The position numbers were made by a program, and so were the translations under genes. Source: CAZWUZ01 sp964637655 [NCBI: uncultured bacterium] (GTDB lineage Bacteria; DAOPZR01). Taken from it: a stretch of DNA of 6,899 nt. Below are positions 1-5,629 of the stretch, one piece after another. The number at the start of each line of letters is the position of its first letter. The stretch's first letter is position 1. Location: contig CAZWUZ010000206.1 of assembly GCA_964637655.1 (NCBI GenBank), forward strand, positions 1 through 6,899, given 5' to 3'. Under the pieces are notes generated by a model that ran no database searches, had not been told where the DNA came from, and saw only the letters and a list, made by a program, of their open reading frames with translations.

Positions 1-17
1 AAAACCACCAGGTCAAC

Positions 18-50
18 GAGCACAGTGCTCTGACCCACCGGTGGCAGAGC
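18..50. repeat. Overlapping palindromes / potential hairpin
   Basis: Two dyads overlap. GAGCAC-A-GTGCTC (18-30) is a perfect 6-bp inverted repeat around one base. GCTCTG (27-32) pairs with CAGAGC (45-50) and encloses the perfect 10-bp palindrome CCACCGGTGG (35-44), leaving a two-base bulge. A further pair, CTGACC (30-35) and GGTCAG (54-59), partly competes. No T-tract follows on either strand, so a classical intrinsic terminator is not supported. It could be an operator, a terminator remnant of an unseen upstream gene, or chance in GC-rich DNA. Confidence 0.4.
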
Positions 51-227
51 CATGGTCAGTGCCGCAAGCTCTGCAGCACCCTGAGTCCCGCAGGCGATAC
101 CCTATGCCCCGTCGTCAGAAACTCGTCCAAATATCGCCCCTTACCTGTGACGTGGACTGATTCTATCACCACCGCCGGCAAGCGTCAACAGACCGATGGT
201 CCGGCACACACTATCTGGCACGAGGTG

Positions 228-256
228 TTGACGCGACGGGCAGCTCAGGCTATAGT
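228..256 (+). promoter_or_regulatory. Sigma70-type promoter for the + strand radical SAM gene
   Basis: The -35 box TTGACG (228-233) and -10 box TATAGT (251-256) are separated by exactly 17 bases. Each box differs from the consensus at one position (TTGACA, TATAAT). Transcription would begin near 262-264 and give a leader of about 80 bases before the GTG at 345. The promoter lies inside the open frame that extends upstream, so residues encoded before it cannot belong to a protein made from this transcript. This is a sequence match only. Confidence 0.65.
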
Positions 257-334
257 CTTGCCACCGCCGGCGCACAGTCGGCACTTGGGCAGGGACGCGA
301 ACGCAGCATTCCCCCTCTGCACCAACAACGTGGC

Positions 335-338
335 GGAG
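335..338 (+). promoter_or_regulatory. Ribosome binding site that decides the GTG start at 345
   Basis: GGAG lies six bases upstream of the GTG at 345. The alternative GTG at 330 and the far upstream start at 147 have no comparable Shine-Dalgarno sequence, and 147 lies upstream of the promoter. Confidence 0.55.
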
Positions 339-344
339 CGTGCG

Positions 345-1379
345 GTGGGTCTCTTCCCTTTCCTCTTTGCCAGCGGATTGACGGCATTACGGGCGCAATG
401 GTGCCCTGCGTTCCGCCGGCCGCTTGGGGTCTACATCATCCTGACCAACCGCTGTGACAGCAACTGCCGCTACTGCACGTATCCTCCCCCGCAACCGCAA
501 ACCCTCGATGCGGAATTCGTCTGCGATTGTATCGATCAATTCGCCGCGCTGGGCACACGCAAGCTGAATCTTTCCGGGGGAGAACCGCTGCTGGTCGACG
601 GACTCGACCGCATGATCCACCGGGCCAAACAGCGCGGCATGTTCGTCGCACTGACAACCAACGGACAGCAGCTGCCGGAGCGGCTGGAGGCGGTCCGGAA
701 GGCCGACCTGCTCATGGTCAGTCTTGACGGCGATCCGGCAATCCATGACCGCAACCGGGGGGCAGGAAGCCATGCCCGGGTGCTGGCCGCGTTCGACGGT
801 CTGGCGCGAGCACGCATTCCCTTCTGGATCAATACCGTGCTGCACCGCGACAACCTGCATGCGTTCGCCTACCTCTTTGCCGTCGCCCGACACTACCGTA
901 CAATCGTCAATATCACTCTGATCCAGCATCAGTCAGTCCCCGCCCCGCTGGGCAATGTGCCCGTCACCACCCGGGTCGACACCCTGCTGCCGGACGCGGC
1001 AGAAATGCGCGGCGCGATCCGGGAACTGCTCGCTGCCAGACAGCGGGGGGAACCGCTCGGCACCAGCGTCGCCTATCTCGAACACCTACTGTCGTGGGCC
1101 GATCCCGCGCAGCTGACGTCGCCGTTCCCTGCAACCGTGCCGTGCCTGGCGGGCCGCCTCTACTGCCACCTGCTTTTCGACCGCCGCCTCTACGCCTGCG
1201 GCATCAATGTGAATCCGGCATTCGGGCAGCCCCTGCAGGACGGTGTGGCCGCGGCGTTTGCCCGGCTGCGCCCGCACCCGAACTGCCGTTCCTGTCGTGT
1301 CGCCTGCGAAGTCGAGAACAGCCTGATTTACAGCCTGCATCCCGGCACGATCGTCAGCTGGCTGCGACGACTTCCCTGA
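345..1379 (+). CDS. Radical SAM protein with C-terminal SPASM-like cysteine domain
   Basis: Member of the radical SAM superfamily, which uses a [4Fe-4S] cluster and S-adenosylmethionine to make a 5'-deoxyadenosyl radical in the cytoplasm. With the GTG start at 345 it has 344 residues. The cluster motif CDSNCRYC (C37, C41, C44; CxxxCxxC) opens the barrel, followed by the SAM-contacting SGGEPLL (77-83), TTNGQ (104-108) and SLDG (126-129). The C-terminal part carries C267, C274, C285, C314, C317 and C321, the spacing expected of a SPASM/twitch domain binding one or two auxiliary Fe-S clusters. It has its own promoter and runs convergently into the methyltransferase gene, overlapping its 3' end by 26 bases. 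It is clearly related to the radical SAM protein at 2170-3297: both share an SLDG...R-R-G-G...ARVL...IN-T-HR block. The reaction and substrate are unknown. Peptide or glycan modification is possible, and no precursor peptide is seen nearby. The start is the least certain part. Confidence 0.85.
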   Translation: MGLFPFLFASGLTALRAQWCPAFRRPLGVYIILTNRCDSNCRYCTYPPPQPQTLDAEFVCDCIDQFAALGTRKLNLSGGEPLLVDGLDRMIHRAKQRGMFVALTTNGQQLPERLEAVRKADLLMVSLDGDPAIHDRNRGAGSHARVLAAFDGLARARIPFWINTVLHRDNLHAFAYLFAVARHYRTIVNITLIQHQSVPAPLGNVPVTTRVDTLLPDAAEMRGAIRELLAARQRGEPLGTSVAYLEHLLSWADPAQLTSPFPATVPCLAGRLYCHLLFDRRLYACGINVNPAFGQPLQDGVAAAFARLRPHPNCRSCRVACEVENSLIYSLHPGTIVSWLRRLP

Positions 1380-2173
1380 CCTGTTTCTGCAGTTCGATAG
1401 TGAGATACATCCCGAGCAGACAGTTGCAAGGTGCCAGCAGCCGTTCGCACCACTCAATCCACCCATACGCAGAGAGCGGGACCAGCGGTTTCAGCACCGT
1501 TCCGCCGCTGACAAGAAACTTGAGGGGCGTATGCGGCTGTACGCGCACAATTCTGAGCAACGGATACCGCTGTTCGAACAGTCGCCGGTCCCGAACAAAG
1601 ATGATCCAGGGGATGGCGGCGTTGGCAGAAAGCAGCGGACTGCTGCCATCCGTATCCCACCCCGCCGTCCGGTCATAGTTCTCATAATGGATAAACCGCC
1701 AGATAAAACGTGCCCACAGCGTGCTGGCCGGTTCGAGCAAGACCACTCTGCCGCCCGGTTTGAGCGCACGCGACAATTCAGCAAAAAGTTGTCTCGTTGC
1801 CGGCATGTGATGCAGCGCGTTGAGCATGAATACGGCGTCGAGCGATTCCGTGCGGAACGGCAGGCTCTCCGCCGCCATGCGCACATCGATACGCGGTACC
1901 TGCATAACGTTCGGTGGTGATAACCTGCGGAAGTACGTCCCGGATGCCCCCTCCCCCCGAGCCGAGTTCGACCATGATTTGGCTACCACCAGTGACCGGC
2001 ATCGCCTGCTGGAACACTGCATAGAAATCGGCGTACGCGCGCCGCAAGAACGGTTTAGCGGCGATAACCTGCGCCTGCGCCAGACAGCGGTCAAGGTCGT
2101 CGGCGCCCCAATCCGCGCCCGGTTCCGCGACTCCCAAAAGATGCGCCAGGCGTACAAACCACGTTTTACTCAT
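1354..2173 (-). pseudogene. Class I SAM-dependent methyltransferase, frameshifted
   Basis: Class I (Rossmann-fold) methyltransferase, split over two frames. The first frame, from the ATG at 2173, encodes residues 1-88 including motif I VELGSGGGG (68-76), and would end at 1778 in a short protein of about 131 residues. The homologous continuation (VMQVPRIDVRMAAESLPF, then LDAVFMLNALHH and LKPGGRVVLLEP) lies in a second frame down to the stop at 1354-1356. Removing one of the two A residues at 1910-1911 (gene strand) turns GAACGTTATG into GAC GTT ATG. This restores ITTDVMQVP, with Asp88 at the place of the ribose-binding acidic residue after strand 2. The repaired protein has 272 residues, normal for the family. 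The C-terminal block with PWIIFVRDR and a hydrophobic tail resembles methyltransferases found in surface-glycan or lipid clusters; the methyl acceptor is unknown. The ATG overlaps the stop of the preceding radical SAM gene (ATGA, 2170-2173), so it is the last gene of the operon. A sequencing error and a true recent mutation are both possible. Confidence 0.85.
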
Positions 2174-3297
2174 CGCGCCCCCTGACTGCTGTGCCCGTTT
2201 CTTGACGCCGTTGGCCGGAACCGGTTACGCAGCGTCTCCCACACCGTCTCGCCGATCACCCGCCAGTCCCAGTTGATCATCGCCGATGTGTTCATCAGCG
2301 GCAAGATGTAGCAGGTATCGCACTGCTTCGTCGCCAGATGGGTGAACGCCGAATCGAACCCGTCCCGTTCCCAGTTTTTCGCCGCAAAGACTCCCTGCAT
2401 GCCCTGGCAGGGATAGAGCGCCCCATCCTCATCAATCACCAGCTCGTACTGCCCATACTGGCAGTGAATCGGGCGAAAGCCGGGGAGTGCCGCGGCTTCC
2501 GCAGCGGAAAGAAACACGCGGTCATACGGAACTGGCCAGGCAGCGGCATAGCGCAGCACGCGCGAAGTGGTGAAGATCGGATACCCGCGCTTTTTGTAGG
2601 CGAGCAACTCAGCCAGGTAGGCGCGAATCTCCTCCGTGCTCATGCCCAACGGTTCCCCTTCCTGCTCCTCATTGCCGCGAAACAGGAAACTGCAGCCCCA
2701 TTCGAGACGCTGGTCGCGCACCAGTCGTGCCATCTCATGCACATCACCGGCCACATGCCGGTGCACCGTGGAGTTGATGCGCACCGGCACACCGTAGCGA
2801 CGGCGTACCTCTCCGATCGAACGCAACACCCGCGCGAACGTTCCCGTCCCGCGCACCCGGTCGTTGCCCTCCGCCATGCCGTCGAGGGAAAAACAGAGAT
2901 TGTCCATCAGGTCGAGTTCGGGGATTTCGCCGATGCGCTCCGGTAGCTGGCCATTGCTGGCTAGCGCGGTGACGATGCGCCGGCCGGCCAGATGGCCGAG
3001 CATCCGGCCGAGATCGGGATGCAGCAGCGGCTCCCCTCCCTGGATAAGCACGTAGCGCGTTCCCCGCGCCGCAAGGAGCTCTGCCAGCGCAAGGAATTTC
3101 TCGTAGGGCAGGTCGGGACGCTGGCGCTCGGCATAGCGACCGAAACAATACGCGCAGCGATTGGTGCAGCGGCTGTTGATGACCAGGTTGACGTAGAACG
3201 GATAGCGGGGCCGGCGGAACGCGCGGATGGCGAGCATGGCCGCGAGGATGCGCCCGCGATCCCACAGGCGTGCCGTTTCCCTCCGCTGCCCGTTCAT
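2170..3297 (-). CDS. Radical SAM protein B with short SPASM-like C-terminus
   Basis: Radical SAM enzyme of 375 residues. The CxxxCxxC motif is CTNRCAYC (C44, C48, C51), followed by QGGEPLL (86-92), ASNGQ (113-117) and SLDG (137-140). The C-terminal part has a motif of the form HCQYGQYELVIDEDGALYPC and then CDTC (C279, C297, C326, C329), enough for one auxiliary cluster of SPASM/twitch type. The chosen start is the ATG at 3297, whose ATGA overlaps the stop of the upstream gene. Upstream in-frame starts would overlap that gene by up to 170 bases and add an Arg/Pro-rich stretch lacking in the paralogue. No good Shine-Dalgarno precedes it, which fits translation coupled to the gene before it. It is a paralogue of the 345-1379 protein but lacks two of its auxiliary cysteines. 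The tail after residue 360 is polar and probably disordered. The substrate is unknown; operon context suggests glycan or lipid-linked chemistry (inference). Confidence 0.87.
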   Translation of the reverse strand: MNGQRRETARLWDRGRILAAMLAIRAFRRPRYPFYVNLVINSRCTNRCAYCFGRYAERQRPDLPYEKFLALAELLAARGTRYVLIQGGEPLLHPDLGRMLGHLAGRRIVTALASNGQLPERIGEIPELDLMDNLCFSLDGMAEGNDRVRGTGTFARVLRSIGEVRRRYGVPVRINSTVHRHVAGDVHEMARLVRDQRLEWGCSFLFRGNEEQEGEPLGMSTEEIRAYLAELLAYKKRGYPIFTTSRVLRYAAAWPVPYDRVFLSAAEAAALPGFRPIHCQYGQYELVIDEDGALYPCQGMQGVFAAKNWERDGFDSAFTHLATKQCDTCYILPLMNTSAMINWDWRVIGETVWETLRNRFRPTASRNGHSSQGAR

Positions 3298-4361
3298 CGC
3301 AGGAGGGAATCGAGTTCCCGGTTCACCGTAAGGTAACAGCCACGGCAGCGGCGGCAGGCACGACGGCGCGCGTCCCACGCCGGCGAGAACCAGAGATCGC
3401 GTACGCTCCCGCCTCCGCTCCGCACATCGTGCCCGTTCCGTTCCGCCAGCATGTCTGCCTTGCACGCGAATGCGCGCAACTGCGGGTCAATGAACAGGGT
3501 CAGGTACGCGGCCGTGCACCCGTCGGGGGGGGCTCCCCCGGCAAGGCAGGCATCGAGGGCGGCAAGGTAACTGTCGGAATTATCGACCAGCCGGCGGCGC
3601 GGATGCCGGGCGAGCAGAGCGCCGGGGCGGCACCCATCGGGCCAGCAGCTTATGTGGCAGTTGCCCGGCGCATACTCATGCTGCGGGCAAAAGATCACCC
3701 GTGCCACCCGCAGCCTATGGGCGAGATCAAGCAGCCCGCCAAGCTGCGCGGCGTTCTCGCGGCAGATGACCGCGGAGAGTGCCAGCTCGGTGGGCGTGTC
3801 CGTGCGGTCAAGTCCGGCCTGCAGCTGCTGCAGGTTGGCGAGCGTGGCCGCGAAAGCGCCGGGACAGCCGCGAGAAGCATCGTGTACCGGCGCTTCCGCC
3901 CCGTCGAGCGATACCATCACTGTCGCCGGCGCCGCCGTGAACAGCTGCTCCAGCTGTTCGCCGAGCAACAACCCGTTGGTCACCACCATCGTTTCCAGGC
4001 CGCAGCGCTTCGCCTCACTGACCAGCGTCCACAGATCGCGCCGCAGCAGCGGTTCGCCACCGGTGAATGCAACCGCTGCGACGTTCATTGCCGCCAGTTC
4101 GTGCAGCAGCCCGATCGCCTCGGCGGTAGTCATCTCCGGATCCTGCCGGCGCTCCGGCAGCCGGCAGCGCGGACAGTGCTGGTTGCAGTTCGCCGTGACA
4201 AACAGGTGCGCGATCAGCGGCCCGCTCGAAATGCTGCCGTCGTCCCGTCGCCAGTCTCGCCGCAACCGGGCAAGGGAGACGAACCGCCGCCAGCACCAGC
4301 CGAGATTGCCGGCGCGCAGGCGCCGCCGCGCCGCTGTCAGCAGGCCGCGTCTGAACCTCAT
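3294..4361 (-). CDS. Radical SAM protein A with SPASM-like domain and extra cysteines
   Basis: Radical SAM enzyme of 355 residues. An Arg-rich, amphipathic N-terminus (1-45) precedes CNQHCPRC (C59, C63, C66). TGGEPLL (100-106), VTNG (127-130) and VSLDG (150-154) complete the core. The C-terminal domain has C282, C300, C336, C339 and C342 (CRRCRGC), typical of a SPASM-like auxiliary cluster. Unusually there are four more cysteines between the barrel and this domain (C225, C235, C239, C244). The start chosen is the ATG at 4361, in ATGA overlap with the GT9 stop; the open frame further upstream reads through the GT9 gene without resembling radical SAM N-termini. A run of eight C on the gene strand (G8 at 3525-3532) encodes part of GGAPPDG and is a spot where indels may occur, but the frame is intact here. 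It is the most divergent of the three radical SAM proteins in the window. Its reaction is unknown. The basic N-terminus could contact membrane lipid or polyanionic substrate (speculative). Confidence 0.87.
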   Translation of the reverse strand: MRFRRGLLTAARRRLRAGNLGWCWRRFVSLARLRRDWRRDDGSISSGPLIAHLFVTANCNQHCPRCRLPERRQDPEMTTAEAIGLLHELAAMNVAAVAFTGGEPLLRRDLWTLVSEAKRCGLETMVVTNGLLLGEQLEQLFTAAPATVMVSLDGAEAPVHDASRGCPGAFAATLANLQQLQAGLDRTDTPTELALSAVICRENAAQLGGLLDLAHRLRVARVIFCPQHEYAPGNCHISCWPDGCRPGALLARHPRRRLVDNSDSYLAALDACLAGGAPPDGCTAAYLTLFIDPQLRAFACKADMLAERNGHDVRSGGGSVRDLWFSPAWDARRRACRRCRGCYLTVNRELDSLLR

Positions 4362-5548
4362 CGACCGGGAACCCCGCGCTCCCGGGCGCATGCGGCCAGC
4401 AGCGTTTCCTGTTCGTCGAAGCGGGCCAACACTTCTGCGGGGGAAATCCCGTTCATGCAGGCAGTGCCCTGACGGCAACGTCCGCGCTTGGCGTTGAACA
4501 CATCGAGGCACGGGCTGCACGGCAGCCTCCGGCAGAATACGGCATGCCCGGGGCCACTATGCCCGTACAGTTCGGGGGATTCCGTGCCGAAAAACGAAAA
4601 GGTCGGCACGCCCAGTGAGGCCGCAAAATGCAGCGGCCCGGAGTCGGTGGTGATCACCAGCAGCGCCCGTTCCAGCAGCGCGAGCAGCGTGGCGAAATCA
4701 AGCTTGCCGGCAAGTGCCAGCGTCGTTGCGCCGACGCGAGCTGCCAGCCGGTCGCTCTCCTCCTGCTGGGCGGCCGTGCCGATCACCGCCAGGCGATACC
4801 CGCGTCCTGCAAGGTTGCGGCCAACAGCGGCAAAGTGATCTTCCGGCCAGCGTCGTTCGATCCATGGCGATGTGTCGCTGACATTGGGATTGAGCACAAT
4901 CAGCGGCTGCGCGGCGGCTCCGGCCGCAGCCAGCAGTTCCCGGCACCGCTGCCGGGCGGAATCCGCAACCGCAGGAGCGACCAGCACCCGCGACACCGCG
5001 TCACCCGTCAGCGGTTGCACGAGATCGAGAAAGATATCGACGATGTGCCGGCCGCGATCAAAACAGCACGGGATATCGGGAGGCGTGCCGCGATATACCC
5101 GGCCGGTATGAAACCCGATGCGGCAGCGGGCACCGGAAAAGCGGCTGACCAGCGCTGTATAGCGTGCGAAGAACTCCGCGTCAATCACCACGTCGGGCCG
5201 ACGGGCGTGCGTCCCGGCAATGATCCGTCTGGTATCCGCCGCGAACGCTGCCAAGCTGGTGCGACGAACCGCATGGAGTATCACTTCGCCGCAATAGCTG
5301 CGGACAATTTCCTCGTTACCGGCAAAAGTCATGAACGACATCCGCGCCTGCGGACAGCAGCGCCGCAGTTCGCGGACGGCCGGCGCCAGCAGAGAGATGC
5401 TTCCCATCCCCATCATCTTGATGAGCAGAATCTCGCGCACCGTCTCCGGCGGGGGCAGGGGCCGGCGCGGGCGCGGCAGCGCGGCGGCTAATGCGCACAG
5501 GGGGGCACCACCATAATTGTCGAGCAGTTGCATGGCCCCGGTGCGCAT
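4358..5548 (-). CDS. Glycosyltransferase family 9 (heptosyltransferase-like)
   Basis: GT9 enzymes are GT-B fold transferases that move heptose or related sugars from nucleotide donors to lipid A-core or other surface glycans at the inner face of the inner membrane. This 396-residue protein has the N-terminal domain start EILLIKMMGMGSISLLAP (39-56), the linker and donor-domain start LIVLNPNVSD...RRWPEDHF (216-239), and the signature TDSGPLHFAASLGVP (301-315) followed by FFGTESPELYG. It ends with a CSPC...C-x5-C cysteine set (C344, C347, C358, C364) often seen in this family. The position of the catalytic Asp of WaaC-type enzymes (GD in the first loop) is Ser50 here (MGMGSI), so the chemistry or acceptor may differ. 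About 40 residues precede the fold and contain LLDNYGGAPLC, a segment I associate with one GT9 subgroup, so the ATG at 5548 or 5533 fits. The former has AGGAG nine bases upstream. It is the first gene of the four-gene operon. The exact sugar and acceptor are not predictable. Confidence 0.9.
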   Translation of the reverse strand: MRTGAMQLLDNYGGAPLCALAAALPRPRRPLPPPETVREILLIKMMGMGSISLLAPAVRELRRCCPQARMSFMTFAGNEEIVRSYCGEVILHAVRRTSLAAFAADTRRIIAGTHARRPDVVIDAEFFARYTALVSRFSGARCRIGFHTGRVYRGTPPDIPCCFDRGRHIVDIFLDLVQPLTGDAVSRVLVAPAVADSARQRCRELLAAAGAAAQPLIVLNPNVSDTSPWIERRWPEDHFAAVGRNLAGRGYRLAVIGTAAQQEESDRLAARVGATTLALAGKLDFATLLALLERALLVITTDSGPLHFAASLGVPTFSFFGTESPELYGHSGPGHAVFCRRLPCSPCLDVFNAKRGRCRQGTACMNGISPAEVLARFDEQETLLAACARERGVPGR

Positions 5549-5557
5549 CCGGCGTTT

Positions 5558-5562
5558 CTCCT
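5558..5562 (-). promoter_or_regulatory. Ribosome binding site of the GT9 gene
   Basis: AGGAG on the gene strand lies nine bases before the ATG at 5548. It supports that start over the in-frame ATG at 5533. It is the only strong Shine-Dalgarno sequence in the operon, since the three later genes start by ATGA overlap. Confidence 0.6.
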
Positions 5563-5585
5563 GTCGTTCAGTTTCTCACAGCGGC

Positions 5586-5614
5586 ATCATAATACATCCG
5601 GGGGTGACTGACAA
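5586..5614 (-). promoter_or_regulatory. Sigma70-type promoter of the four-gene operon
   Basis: On the minus strand the -35 box is TTGTCA (plus-strand 5609-5614) and the -10 box TATGAT (5586-5591), with a 17-base spacer. Each box is one base from consensus. Initiation is expected near 5578-5580, giving a leader of about 30 bases to the ATG at 5548. It sits in the 81-base gap after the YfhO-type gene, so the operon can be transcribed separately from that gene. I see no terminator hairpin in the gap, so read-through from the upstream gene is also possible. Confidence 0.7.
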
Positions 5615-5629
5615 GGAACGCGGGACGCG

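Larger units (their letters stand above)
1..344. other. Left-edge non-coding region upstream of the + strand radical SAM gene
   Basis: I see no convincing gene here. One + strand frame is open from base 3 through 344 and joins the radical SAM gene, but its translation has no recognisable motif and no hydrophobic or domain pattern. It also contains a near-consensus promoter (228-256), so it is best read as leader DNA. The other + frames contain stops or give similarly unconvincing peptides. Nested palindromes lie at 18-50. The stretch from about 60 to 227 shows nothing I can name. The tail of an upstream gene reaching in from the left cannot be excluded but is not supported. Confidence 0.6.

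Noticed and set aside
147-344. N-terminal extension of the + strand radical SAM protein
   Set aside because: It has no recognisable sequence character, contains a near-consensus promoter, and lies upstream of a better ribosome binding site and GTG start.
1094-1678. + strand open frame spanning the convergent gene ends
   Set aside because: It overlaps two well-supported genes in other frames, and its composition is typical of shadow frames.
1905-1914. Programmed ribosomal frameshift in the methyltransferase
   Set aside because: There is no slippery heptamer, internal Shine-Dalgarno or obvious stimulatory hairpin; a one-base indel explains the data more simply.
3270-4472. Long + strand open frame of 400 codons
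   Set aside because: It is antisense to radical SAM protein A, which has full family motifs. The translation is Arg/Ala/Gln-rich without motifs, as expected for an antisense shadow in GC-rich DNA.
4628-5491. Long + strand open frame of 287 codons
   Set aside because: It is antisense to the GT9 gene and has no motif or plausible start context.
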